NCBI GenBank assembly: GCA_018673475.1
Contig: JABHCN010000013.1
Span: 26,863-90,862, forward strand
DNA from: Actinomycetota bacterium
GTDB lineage: Bacteria > Actinomycetota > Acidimicrobiia > Acidimicrobiales > MedAcidi-G1
Direction: 5' to 3'
Length of the DNA stretch: 64,000 bases
How positions within the stretch are numbered: position 1 is the first letter of the stretch; each line of letters opens with the position of its first letter. The position numbers and the translations under genes are program-made. This document shows positions 53,567-61,989 of this stretch, piece after piece. The notes beneath the pieces are model-generated. The model was not told the origin of the DNA. It made no database searches and saw nothing but the letters and a program-made list of their open reading frames with translations.

Positions 53567-54421
53567 TCAACCTGCGACCAGGTGTCCGACAGGCCCATTT
53601 GGGTCGACAAACTCTCCAATCTCTGACCACGGAACCGTGACCCTGGGTGCCCCGAGGACACCCGGCCCGACCTGGTAGCGGTCAAACAGGAGAACCACCC
53701 CTTCTGCACTGAGTGCCAGGTTCTCGAAGTTGGATTCCTCAACCGCAAGGCCATCGGGCCAGACCACGCTCTCGCCGAAGCGTGCCCCAAGGTCGGCGGT
53801 GGCCACCCTCGCGAGCGCCTCCAGCCACGGGCTGTCGTCGTAGAAGACATCCAGTGGACCCAGAAGGCTGCCGTCGGCCAGATCAACCACAACCGCGTCC
53901 ACCCACTGGTCCCCGCTCGCAGCGCCGCCCCATTCGACGGTCAGGTCGTACTCGACGCTGACCACCCGGGTATCAAGTAGCGACACGATGCCGCCTCCGA
54001 AGAGATGGCTCGGCTCCACATCAGCGGACTCGTCCTCGAACAGATCGGCAGCAAACAGGGCCCTGGCGTGCTCTACCGGCTGGCGGAGCCGGGCGTCGAC
54101 GCCACGTGCCACGCCATCGCCGTCCACGCTGGGAAACGCCATGTCGAAGGTTCCGTCGGGTTCGATTGTGCCGGTCAGTCGCTCGACTGACAGCAAAGGT
54201 GTAGCCGGAAGGAATGTCCATGAGCCGGCGGACGATACCGCCGGGGCTGCGAGCGTGACAGTGGCAACTCCAGCTTGAGGCGAGGTGGTGGCTGGTGCGA
54301 CAACCGTCTGGTCCCGGGCCTCTGACAGCCCCCGGCCAGCATCGGTTGCACAACCTGTCGTAACCCAGACAAGCACCACCACGGCTGCTGTGAGGATCGA
54401 CCTTGCGGACCAGTTGGGCAC
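53567..54421 (-). CDS. lipoprotein with RsiV/DUF3298-like C-terminal domain
   Basis: A GTG at 54421 gives a 284-residue protein with a basic start, a hydrophobic segment (AAVVVLVWVTTGC) and a lipobox V-T-T-G-C. TACCCT six bases before this GTG supports the start. A low-complexity linker follows, then a region with DLGARFGESVVWPDGLAVEE and LLFDRYQVGPGVLGAPRVTV resembling the DUF3298 domain of RsiV-type anti-sigma factors. No transmembrane anti-sigma domain precedes it, so it may be a surface ligand-binding or regulatory lipoprotein. Function is unknown. Confidence 0.72.
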   Translation of the reverse strand: MPNWSARSILTAAVVVLVWVTTGCATDAGRGLSEARDQTVVAPATTSPQAGVATVTLAAPAVSSAGSWTFLPATPLLSVERLTGTIEPDGTFDMAFPSVDGDGVARGVDARLRQPVEHARALFAADLFEDESADVEPSHLFGGGIVSLLDTRVVSVEYDLTVEWGGAASGDQWVDAVVVDLADGSLLGPLDVFYDDSPWLEALARVATADLGARFGESVVWPDGLAVEESNFENLALSAEGVVLLFDRYQVGPGVLGAPRVTVPWSEIGEFVDPNGPVGHLVAG

Positions 54422-54427
54422 GGCCGC

Positions 54428-54433
54428 AGGGTA
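54428..54433 (-). promoter_or_regulatory. candidate -10 box, leaderless lipoprotein gene
   Basis: TACCCT on the minus strand ends six bases before the GTG at 54421, matching the TANNNT-N6-start pattern seen at several other genes here. Confidence 0.45.
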
Positions 54434-54529
54434 CCTACAGGTCGATCCCGAAAGGGGTCGGCCCACGGTTGCCCCACATGGCTGTCAAGCCGGCCAGGAC
54501 GGCGGCACCCACCCCCGTGAAGCTCTTAG

Positions 54530-54535
54530 TACCAT
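54530..54535 (+). promoter_or_regulatory. candidate -10 box, leaderless coiled-coil gene
   Basis: TACCAT ends six bases before the GTG at 54542. No ribosome-binding site precedes the GTG. The gene is divergent from the lipoprotein. Confidence 0.45.
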
Positions 54536-54541
54536 CACACC

Positions 54542-54931
54542 GTGCGACCAGGAAGAAAACGGCTGTCCGCTGACCCGGGCCCCGACCAGACGCTGCTTGA
54601 CCTGGTGAACGGCCTCCGCGACGTCGAGGACCGAGTCTCCGTCCTCGAGAACCGCTTCGATTCGCTTGGTGAACATGCCACCGGCAGCGACGACGACGCC
54701 GTAATGGAACTTCGCCTTCACGCCGCTCGCCTGTCCGCTGAGCTCTCGAGGGTGACCGTTGAGCTACGTGGCCGAATCGCAGAACTGGGAAACCAGGCCG
54801 GCCTCACCTTCGAAGACGAACCGTCCACACCAGCCCTTGCCGACGACGAGGCCTTTGAGGACCTCAGCGCAGACTCACCGGCCCGGGCACCTGCCAGCCA
54901 GCGCACAAGCGGCTGGCAGCCGGCCAGCTAG
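54542..54931 (+). CDS. small coiled-coil protein of unknown function
   Basis: A 129-residue hydrophilic protein. Residues about 18-90 are heptad-like (LLDLVNGLRDVEDRVSVLEN and LRLHAARLSAELSRVTVELR), suggesting a coiled coil. The C-terminal third is acidic and probably disordered. No family is recognised. It starts with GTG and stands alone between a lipoprotein and UPF0182. Confidence 0.65.
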   Translation: MRPGRKRLSADPGPDQTLLDLVNGLRDVEDRVSVLENRFDSLGEHATGSDDDAVMELRLHAARLSAELSRVTVELRGRIAELGNQAGLTFEDEPSTPALADDEAFEDLSADSPARAPASQRTSGWQPAS

Positions 54932-54955
54932 ACCTCGGCCAACCCGACTCTGGCG

Positions 54956-57922
54956 TCAACCGGCCCTGTCGGCCAGGGCAGAGACGAGTTCTTGAATGCG
55001 GGCCTGGATGCGCCCGAACTCCAACCAGTCGGCCGGATCTTCGGCAAGTGCGCCCGCTGCGCCCGCCTGGAGCTGTTCGATCTCGGCCACGATGGCGGCA
55101 ACATCGCCCTCTATGACCTCGGAGACGCCACCTGACGGTTCGACAGAGTCGACTGGCGTGGCTCCGTTCTCACCGTCACCTTCGGCAGGCTCCGCTACGA
55201 CGACTCCGCCGAACACGTCGCTCAGGTCGGAACCAGTCAGTTCCTCGAGGGCCTCCTGGAGTGAGTTGGCCATCACGACCCGCTCACCAACCGAGGCGAT
55301 CACACGCTCCAGTTCGGGAACAGTTCTATCGCCCTCGGCCTGCACGTAGAGCGGCCTCACATACATAATCGAGTTATCGATCGGCACGAGCAGAAGTTCA
55401 CCGAACAGAACCGAGGAACCACGCTGGCTCAAGAGGGTCTGGAGGCTGGCGACCTCCTCGTCGTTGCGAATCCGCTCCTCGGCCAGGGCGGGGCCGTCGA
55501 AGTTGGAGGTCGGCGGGCGGTAGACGATTGCCTCGCCGTAGTTGTCGCCGTCGCTTCGACCAACCATGTAGGCGGCGAGCTCCTTGCGGGCATCGTCATC
55601 GTCGAGGGGGACGAAGGCCCTCATGATCACGAACTCGGCACCGTCACCGGCCCCGTTGGGAAGGTCGACCATTGTGCGGTACGGGGACATCCGGGCGTCA
55701 CGGGTTCCAGAGGGAATGCCCTGCTCATCCCTGAAGGTCAGGTTGGCTGCGCCCTGCCCGGTCCGACCGGGATCCTGGGAGACAGCCCACTCCGCAGCCC
55801 GCTGGTAGAAGTTCTCGGTGTCGTCAACGTGGTAGGCGCCCCAGAGTGATGTCTGGATCCGGAAGTAGTCCTCGGCGTATCGCATGTGCTCGACAAGGGA
55901 TGCGGGCATCTCTGACATCGGTGTGAACAGGCCGGAGAACGCAGCCTGGTAGACCCTGATAAGCGGATCGTCGGACTCGGAAACGTAGAAGGTGACCTCA
56001 CCGCTGAAGGCGTCAACCACCGCCTTGACCGAGTTACGCATGTAGTTGAATCGGCGGGGAAGATCGTCGTCCGCCGGAAGGTCCTCGACCGGCGCCCGCT
56101 GCGAATACGGATACCTGTCGGTGGTCGTGTAGCCGTCGACGACGTACTGGATTCCACCATCGACGAGCACCGGGTACGGATCGGCGTCGAAGTGGAGAAA
56201 CGGTGCCAGCTTCTCGACCCGCTCATGCACGTCCCGCACGTAGAGGACCCGGGAGTCGTCGGTGATGAAGTTCGAGATCAGTGGCTCGATCTGGCCGAAC
56301 CTGAGGGCGAAGGCCACCTTGCGCAGCATTGACCCCATCTGGACGCCGCCCTCACCTCCAAGGTCGGAGTACCGGACCGTCCTGGTCTCCTGGTTCTCGT
56401 CGGTGAAGTCAACCTCGTCACGGCTGGCTCCGACTACCGCATAGCCCTCAAGGCCCTCACCGACGTAGATCTGCGGGGTGTCGAGGACCACGTCGACCCC
56501 ATCGTCGATCGCCACCGGAAGGTCGCCGATCACGAAGTCGGGGTCACCGGAGCCCTTTACCCGGCTGGCCGGTGCCATCGCGACGCCGTAGCCGTGGGTG
56601 AAGGCAACATGCTGGGCCTCCCATGAGCGGGTTGTGTTGAGGTCCAGTTCACGGGCACCGAGGATCACCTGGGTCAACTCGCCGTCGATCTGGTACCGGC
56701 CGTCGTCGAGCAGGTCGCTGAACTGGTAGAACTCGCGCTCGCCCTGGAGACGGTCGAAGGTGGCCTGCACGATGAGCGGGTCGAGTATCCGGATGTTCCG
56801 CACGGTCGACACGTTTGCCCGCAGGTCGCCAGCTGTGATCTGGGTGTCGAAGTCGTCGAGCATCACCTCCTGGATTTTGTCGAGCCCGAAGGCAGTCCTC
56901 GTTGCCTCGATGTTGCGCTCTATGTAGAGCGCCTCCTTTTCGGACTCGGCCGGTTCAACCCTGAGGCTCTGAACGACCGCCGGGTAGATGCCGCCCATGA
57001 CAAGTGCCACGAACGACCAGAGGCCAACGGCCAACGTCGGCAGCATCCAGCCCCGCCGCCGGATATTCACGAGGAGCAGCACGACGGCCAGCAGGGAGAT
57101 CAGGATCAGCAGATTGGTCGCGGGCAGTTCAGCCTTTACATCGGTGTATGAGGCGCCGTCGACCACCCCCCGGGTTGATGTCGTCAACTCGAACCTGGCC
57201 AGCCAGTAGTCGGCGGCCTTGACAAGGGCGATCACGCCGAGCAGCACCGAGAGGTGGGCCTTGACCTGAGGCTTTACCCTCTCGCCGACTGTCTGGAACC
57301 TGATGCCACCGTTCAGGTAGTGGGAGATCGAGGTGACGACGAGGGTGACGAGAAGCGTCGAGAAGAGCCAGCCCACAACAAAGGTGAGCAACGGCAGTTG
57401 GAACACGAAGAACCCGATGTCGCGCCCGAACTGGGCATCGACGGTGCCGAAGTCAACGCGGTTGGTGTACAGCAACCACTCCTGCCACCGGCCCGACACT
57501 CCGAGCCCGGCGATCAGAGCGAAGAGGCCTGAGACGCCCAGGCGCAACAACCTGCCCCGGCTCCCAACGATGAGGTGGTAGTGGACCAGAAGGTCCTCTT
57601 CCGGTCCGGGCGGTCGTACAGGCGGGGCCAACCGCTCCGCAATTACCAGGTTCCCGAAGAGGATCCCGAAGAACAACACTGCAAAGAGGACAATCAGGAC
57701 CACCTGGGCGCCGAGAACCGACGTGAACACGTTGCTGTGGCCAAGCGAGTCAAACCACAAGAAGTCGGTGTAGAAGGAGGCCAGTCCCCGCAGCGACACC
57801 GTTGCCACGAAAAAGATGGCCACCGCACCGAGCGCCATGGCCCGGAACTTTCCGGACCGGACAGGTTGACCCCTTCGGGGCATCGGGCGGGGCCGCGGTG
57901 GCGGTGCATCCTCGGGGCGCAT
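54956..57922 (-). CDS. UPF0182 family large membrane protein
   Basis: A 988-residue protein with about seven transmembrane helices in the first 330 residues and a large probably extracytoplasmic domain afterwards, the pattern of UPF0182. Conserved stretches include FYTDFLWFDSLGHSNVFTSV at the start and FTHGYGVAMAPASRVKGSGD with the PQIYVGEGLEGYAVVG region in the large domain. The C-terminus is acidic. Its role is unknown. It neighbours a PDZ-Lon protease gene, as in Mycobacterium tuberculosis (Rv3193c-Rv3194c, from memory). Confidence 0.93.
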   Translation of the reverse strand: MRPEDAPPPRPRPMPRRGQPVRSGKFRAMALGAVAIFFVATVSLRGLASFYTDFLWFDSLGHSNVFTSVLGAQVVLIVLFAVLFFGILFGNLVIAERLAPPVRPPGPEEDLLVHYHLIVGSRGRLLRLGVSGLFALIAGLGVSGRWQEWLLYTNRVDFGTVDAQFGRDIGFFVFQLPLLTFVVGWLFSTLLVTLVVTSISHYLNGGIRFQTVGERVKPQVKAHLSVLLGVIALVKAADYWLARFELTTSTRGVVDGASYTDVKAELPATNLLILISLLAVVLLLVNIRRRGWMLPTLAVGLWSFVALVMGGIYPAVVQSLRVEPAESEKEALYIERNIEATRTAFGLDKIQEVMLDDFDTQITAGDLRANVSTVRNIRILDPLIVQATFDRLQGEREFYQFSDLLDDGRYQIDGELTQVILGARELDLNTTRSWEAQHVAFTHGYGVAMAPASRVKGSGDPDFVIGDLPVAIDDGVDVVLDTPQIYVGEGLEGYAVVGASRDEVDFTDENQETRTVRYSDLGGEGGVQMGSMLRKVAFALRFGQIEPLISNFITDDSRVLYVRDVHERVEKLAPFLHFDADPYPVLVDGGIQYVVDGYTTTDRYPYSQRAPVEDLPADDDLPRRFNYMRNSVKAVVDAFSGEVTFYVSESDDPLIRVYQAAFSGLFTPMSEMPASLVEHMRYAEDYFRIQTSLWGAYHVDDTENFYQRAAEWAVSQDPGRTGQGAANLTFRDEQGIPSGTRDARMSPYRTMVDLPNGAGDGAEFVIMRAFVPLDDDDARKELAAYMVGRSDGDNYGEAIVYRPPTSNFDGPALAEERIRNDEEVASLQTLLSQRGSSVLFGELLLVPIDNSIMYVRPLYVQAEGDRTVPELERVIASVGERVVMANSLQEALEELTGSDLSDVFGGVVVAEPAEGDGENGATPVDSVEPSGGVSEVIEGDVAAIVAEIEQLQAGAAGALAEDPADWLEFGRIQARIQELVSALADRAG

Positions 57923-57928
57923 CGCGGC

Positions 57929-57934
57929 AGCCTA
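57929..57934 (-). promoter_or_regulatory. candidate -10 box, leaderless UPF0182 gene
   Basis: TAGGCT on the minus strand ends six bases before the ATG at 57922. It would allow UPF0182 to be transcribed separately from the ylbL-like gene upstream of it. Confidence 0.45.
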
Positions 57935-57983
57935 ACGGCGCATCCGGTTGGCCCTACCGACAGCCATGCAACTAAACCGGCAC

Positions 57984-59075
57984 CTACCCGGACAAAGTTG
58001 GAAGCGCCAGGGTGTCGGCGTTACCACCCAGTTCGGCCAGCACGTCCAACGCGTCGTCCAGGTTCGCGACGCCCTCGACCCTGAGGTCACCTGCGACGTC
58101 GCGGGCGTCGGATGCCTCGTGTTCCGGAACCAGGAACAGGTCGATCCCGGCCCGGCGGGCTGCAACCACCTTCTGCCTGATTCCACCAATGGGGCCGACC
58201 ACACCGTCAATGTCGATTGTGCCGGTGGTGGCTACGCGTAGACCCGCTGTCATCTCACCGGGCGTAAGCACCTCGAGGATCGCCAGGGTCAGGGCGAGGC
58301 CTGCCGAGTTGCCACCCACCTTGTCGGTCCGAACACCCACGTCGATCGGAAGGTTCTCGACGTCCTCCCAGCGTGTCTGAGGACCAATGCCGAGAAACCC
58401 GACCGTCGGGTCGTCGTCTCGCGCTGCCAGCTCCACAACCACGGTCCTGGGGTTGTCGCCGTCCAGGTCCTCAATGAGGATCTCGATGCTGTCGCCTGGC
58501 GAACGCCCCTTGACGATGGTCACCAATTCCTCGACGCGCATGGTCGACACACCGTCGATTGCCACGATCACATCATCGGTGGTCAGGTGGCCAGCGGCAG
58601 GATCACGAACCGAGGCCATGCCGACACCTGTGGCAACGAACGGATCAAGGCCGAGGTGCCTCAACGCAACGGCCTCGGCCGTTGACTTGGAGACCCGCAT
58701 CAACTCGATGTTGAACTGACGGTTCTCGTCACGGCTCCGGTCTCCCAGTACAGACTCCTGGCTGACCAGGAGGTCGGCATCGTCGACAGTTGCCCACAGA
58801 TACTCCCAACCGTTTACCGTCGAGTCCTGACGGACGGTCGTGAAATACACCTCGCCGGCAGCCGGAAAACTCTCGCCCCTGAACACCACGATGCGATCAG
58901 ACAGTGCGTTGACGGTTCCCGGCCGGAAGATGAAGTACGGCAGCCTGACGAACGTCATCGCCATGACCGCCAGGCCAACGAGCAGCACACCCGCCGCAAC
59001 AACAGGCCGTACGCGTCGGGGGGCGCCACCGGGTGCATCGACGCCCGGCTGTAGCCTGTCTTCTGCCGTGTTCAC
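57984..59075 (-). CDS. membrane-anchored PDZ-Lon protease (YlbL-like)
   Basis: A 363-residue protein from the GTG at 59075 (MNTAEDRLQPGVDAP). One N-terminal membrane helix (about 23-43) is followed by a domain reading FRPGTVNALSDRIVVFRGES, a PDZ domain (about 150-220) and a C-terminal Lon-type serine protease domain. The Ser-Lys dyad is Ser257 in GGNSAGLALTLAI and Lys302 in GIRQKVVAAR. The open frame extends upstream, but the extension is a shadow of the plus-strand genes. It is probably a membrane quality-control or regulatory protease. Confidence 0.92.
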   Translation of the reverse strand: MNTAEDRLQPGVDAPGGAPRRVRPVVAAGVLLVGLAVMAMTFVRLPYFIFRPGTVNALSDRIVVFRGESFPAAGEVYFTTVRQDSTVNGWEYLWATVDDADLLVSQESVLGDRSRDENRQFNIELMRVSKSTAEAVALRHLGLDPFVATGVGMASVRDPAAGHLTTDDVIVAIDGVSTMRVEELVTIVKGRSPGDSIEILIEDLDGDNPRTVVVELAARDDDPTVGFLGIGPQTRWEDVENLPIDVGVRTDKVGGNSAGLALTLAILEVLTPGEMTAGLRVATTGTIDIDGVVGPIGGIRQKVVAARRAGIDLFLVPEHEASDARDVAGDLRVEGVANLDDALDVLAELGGNADTLALPTLSG

Positions 59076-59219
59076 GCTGTTAGTCGCCACCCTGTTCCCG
59101 GGCCTCGTCCTGATTGCCCTGCTGGTTGTCCACGCCCGGATGGTCAACGGTTCGACAATCTGGGCCAGAACAATCCACACAGCCGATACTGCCCAGCCTG
59201 CCACGACAACACGCGGGTC

Positions 59220-59483
59220 ATGGTGCGGGCCGTCATGAACACCCAACAGGACCATGAGTACGCAGTTGACCGACCATGGGGAGCAGCTGCCCTGTCCGGC
59301 CTGTGGTTCCACCCGCCCCACAAGGTGGTTACCGGGCAGCGGGCCAGAATCCGATGGTGGCACCGGTTGCGCTCGCTCATCCTGCTGACCGCGTTCGTGG
59401 TCGTCGGCGGCATCGCACTTGCGACCGTGATTGGCGTGATGGTCATAGGAGCCGGCTTCCTGCTTGAACAGGCCATCGGCTGA
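59220..59483 (+). CDS. small membrane protein of unknown function
   Basis: An 87-residue (or 82-residue, from the ATG at 59235) protein with a charged half ending RIRWWHRLRSL and a C-terminal hydrophobic segment (LILLTAFVVVGGIALATVIG, then about 20 more apolar residues), probably one or two helices. No family is recognised. It is divergent from the PDZ-Lon gene and ends three bases before the HEAT-repeat gene, so the two may be cotranscribed. Confidence 0.6.
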   Translation: MVRAVMNTQQDHEYAVDRPWGAAALSGLWFHPPHKVVTGQRARIRWWHRLRSLILLTAFVVVGGIALATVIGVMVIGAGFLLEQAIG

Positions 59484-59486
59484 CCG

Positions 59487-60134
59487 GTGCCAGCCCGCCA
59501 CGAGCACACCGAACCGCCACCGACCGCTGAGAGCGCACCCCGCCGCCGGCAGGCAATCCTTGCCGGACACGCAGGAGACCCTGCTGAGGCCCGACGCCAC
59601 CTTGTCGATATCGAGCCCTCGGTCAGATCCGCTGCAATCGGCGCCCTCAACAGGTTGGGCTGCATAACCGACGCTGAACTAGGTGCCTCTCTTGGTGACC
59701 CGTCGCCAGCAGTTCGGCGACGGGCTCTCGAAATCGCCGCCACCACCACCCACCCATCCGGAACTACGGGCATGTTGGACCTACTCTCCGACAGCGACTC
59801 CGGAGTCGCCGAGGCGGCCTGCTGGGCAGCGGGTGAGAGATCCGACCTTGCCGACCTGACCGTCGCGCTGCTCATCGGCATCGCCAGCGACCACGAGGAT
59901 GCGCTGTGTCGCGAGGCGGCCGTGGCCTCCCTCGGGTCCCTCGGCCACGAGGCGGGGCGACCGGTGATCCTTGCCGCCCTGCTGGACCGACCACCGGTTC
60001 GGCGTCGGGCGGTGCTTGCGCTCGCCGCGTTCGAAGGTCCCGACGTCGAAGCAGCCCTGGAACGAGCGCTCGACGACAGGGACTGGCAGGTGAGCCAGGC
60101 AGCCGAGGACCTGCTTGGAGAGTCGGCGCGGTAG
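59487..60134 (+). CDS. HEAT-repeat protein
   Basis: A 215-residue protein made of HEAT/armadillo-like helical pairs (SVRSAAIGALNRLG, AVRRRALEIAA, AAVASLGSLGHEAG, PVRRRAVLALAAFEG, WQVSQAAEDLLG), about five repeats. Such solenoids bind proteins. The GTG start at 59487 follows the small membrane protein closely. A long open frame on the opposite strand is rejected because the plus frame shows the repeat pattern. Confidence 0.75.
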   Translation: MPARHEHTEPPPTAESAPRRRQAILAGHAGDPAEARRHLVDIEPSVRSAAIGALNRLGCITDAELGASLGDPSPAVRRRALEIAATTTHPSGTTGMLDLLSDSDSGVAEAACWAAGERSDLADLTVALLIGIASDHEDALCREAAVASLGSLGHEAGRPVILAALLDRPPVRRRAVLALAAFEGPDVEAALERALDDRDWQVSQAAEDLLGESAR

Positions 60135-60144
60135 TGCCCGCCGG

Positions 60145-61149
60145 CTAGCGCCGGGGATCGATGAACATGGCCCGCATAGCCTCGAAGGACTCGATGCACT
60201 GACCGGCACCCATTACGACACACTCCATGGGAGCCTCAACATGGGTGACCGGTATTCCGGTCTCATCGGCCAGACGCTTGTCGAAACCTCTCAGGAGACT
60301 GCCACCACCAACCAGATGAAGGCCCTGCACAAGCAGATCCTGTGCCAACTCGGCGGGTGCCTGGGCAAGGCATGAGACCACCGAGTCGATCATTGCCGAG
60401 ATGGGCTCGTCGATTGCCCGACGGATCTCGGCGGGGGTCAGGACGATCGTCTTCGGAAGGCCGGAGACGAGTTCGCGACCGCGCACCTCGGCACGCATCT
60501 CACCTGCAGTCTCGGCGGCGGACCCGCAGACCAACTTGATCTCCTCTGCGGTCACCTCTCCGATTGCCACGCCGTACTCCCTGCGGACATGGGCCTGGAT
60601 TGAGGCGTCAATGTCAAAGGACCCGACCCTGAGAGCCTCAATTGCCACAACCCCTCCGAGAGAGAGCAGCGCCGACTCGGAGGTCCCACCACCAATGTCG
60701 ACGACCATGTTGCCGACCGGCTCGCTGATCGGCAGGTTGGCACCGATCGCCGCTGCCAGCGGCTGCTCGATCAACTGTGCATCAGCCGCGCCGGCGCTCT
60801 TGGCGGCTTCCGTTACCGCACGTCGCTCGACCGCAGTGATCGCAGAGGGCACACATACGAGCACCTTGGGACGGTTAAGCCGGCTCACACCGACCCGTTC
60901 GAGCAGTAGCCGCACCATCCTCTGGGTCACGTCGAAGTCCGTGATGGCACCCTTCCGGAGTGGCCTGACGGCCACGATGTGAGCTGGTGTCCGTCCGATC
61001 ATCTTCCAGGCCTCACGACCCATCGCCAGGACCTCACCCGACTGTTGGTTCATGGCGATCACCGATGGTTCAGCCAGAACAACACCCTCACCCCGCGTGT
61101 AGACGAGGGTGTTCGCCGTTCCGAGGTCGATTGCCAGGTCGCGTGCCAT
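60145..61149 (-). CDS. mreB: MreB-like rod-shape-determining actin homologue
   Basis: A 334-residue MreB. It begins MARDLAIDLGTANTLVYTRG, with the phosphate-1 loop DLGTANT. VVDIGGGTSE is the phosphate-2 loop and HLVGGGSLLRGFDKRLADET the adenosine motif. MreB polymers guide lateral wall synthesis. No mreC, mreD or rodA follows in this window, so it is not in a classical mre operon. It sits one base after a small membrane protein gene. Confidence 0.93.
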   Translation of the reverse strand: MARDLAIDLGTANTLVYTRGEGVVLAEPSVIAMNQQSGEVLAMGREAWKMIGRTPAHIVAVRPLRKGAITDFDVTQRMVRLLLERVGVSRLNRPKVLVCVPSAITAVERRAVTEAAKSAGAADAQLIEQPLAAAIGANLPISEPVGNMVVDIGGGTSESALLSLGGVVAIEALRVGSFDIDASIQAHVRREYGVAIGEVTAEEIKLVCGSAAETAGEMRAEVRGRELVSGLPKTIVLTPAEIRRAIDEPISAMIDSVVSCLAQAPAELAQDLLVQGLHLVGGGSLLRGFDKRLADETGIPVTHVEAPMECVVMGAGQCIESFEAMRAMFIDPRR

Positions 61150-61150
61150 C

Positions 61151-61375
61151 TCAGGCCGAACCGCCGGTCTTCCCGGACTCGTCGTCTCCGATCATCCGGA
61201 CTGCGCTGGAACTGTGCGCACCGGGGTGCTGATCGCTGTTCAGATTGCGCAGGGTCCTCCGGAACTCGTCTGGGTCGACGCTCTGCTTCCGGGGACGGCT
61301 CAACAGCCAGACCAGGGTTGACCCCAGTCCCGCCATGATCACGGCGCCGAAGAGGAACACGAGGCTGGAGTTCAT
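61151..61375 (-). CDS. small single-span membrane protein of unknown function
   Basis: A 74-residue protein from the ATG at 61375 (MNSSLVFLFGAVIMAGLGST) with one transmembrane helix at about 4-23 and a charged cytosolic tail. The start overlaps the moaE stop as ATGA, and mreB follows after one base, so moaE, this gene and mreB form one transcription unit. No family is recognised. It could anchor or regulate MreB; that is speculation from position. Confidence 0.7.
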   Translation of the reverse strand: MNSSLVFLFGAVIMAGLGSTLVWLLSRPRKQSVDPDEFRRTLRNLNSDQHPGAHSSSAVRMIGDDESGKTGGSA

Positions 61376-61911
61376 TTCTGGTCTCCAGAAACGTCGCCAG
61401 ATCCAGACCCGGTGGTATCGGGAGGCCATTCCAGGTCGTCGAGGTCGACAAGATGCTGAGCATCGGTTCCCCAGTGCTCGCCACCGTCCCAGGTCTCAAG
61501 TTTCCAGATGGGCACGGTTGCCTTCACGGCATCGATGCAGAAGCGTCCCGCCGAGAACGCCTCACCGCGATGGGCGGAGGACGCGACGACCACTACGGCA
61601 GCCTCGCCGATCGGGACAGAACCGACCCGGTGCAGCAGCGCGATTCGGGCGACTGCCGGCCATCGCCTACGTGCCTCGTCGGCCACGCGAAGGAGCCTGG
61701 GTTCTGCGTGCTCCTCGTAGGCCTCGTACACGAGCCCGGTCACATCCGCGCGTCCCTCGGCATGGTCCCGTGCGTTCCCACTGAACAGAACCACGGCACC
61801 ACAGTCGGGTCGGCCCGCCCACCTGAGGACCTCCTCAACGGGGAGAGGTTCCTCAGTTAGGCCGAGCCAGGTATCAGATTCGACTGGCGCCACGGATGAC
61901 ATCGCCGTCAT
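61372..61911 (-). CDS. moaE: molybdopterin synthase catalytic subunit
   Basis: MoaE transfers sulfur from MoaD thiocarboxylate to precursor Z in molybdenum cofactor synthesis. The product, 179 residues from the ATG at 61911 (or 176 from 61902), contains GAVVLFSGNARDHAEGRADV, the HRVGSVPIGEAAVVVVASSA block and the active-site lysine region DAVKATVPIWKLETWDGGEH. No other moa gene is nearby. A short Gly/Ser/Asp-rich tail follows the fold. Confidence 0.92.
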   Translation of the reverse strand: MTAMSSVAPVESDTWLGLTEEPLPVEEVLRWAGRPDCGAVVLFSGNARDHAEGRADVTGLVYEAYEEHAEPRLLRVADEARRRWPAVARIALLHRVGSVPIGEAAVVVVASSAHRGEAFSAGRFCIDAVKATVPIWKLETWDGGEHWGTDAQHLVDLDDLEWPPDTTGSGSGDVSGDQK

Positions 61912-61989
61912 GGTACGACCACCACCCGGCTGATCGACGGCAGCCCCTGCGTACTGTCGATATGACAACAGAACCGATGTGAGCGCACC

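Noticed and set aside
57984..59600. A 538-residue version of the PDZ-Lon protease
   Set aside because: Only the part from the GTG at 59075 resembles the family and places the membrane helix at the N-terminus; the extra sequence overlaps plus-strand genes.
59144..60223. A 359-codon open frame on the minus strand
   Set aside because: It overlaps the HEAT-repeat and small membrane genes on the plus strand and reads as Ser/Arg/Ala-rich shadow sequence with no domain.
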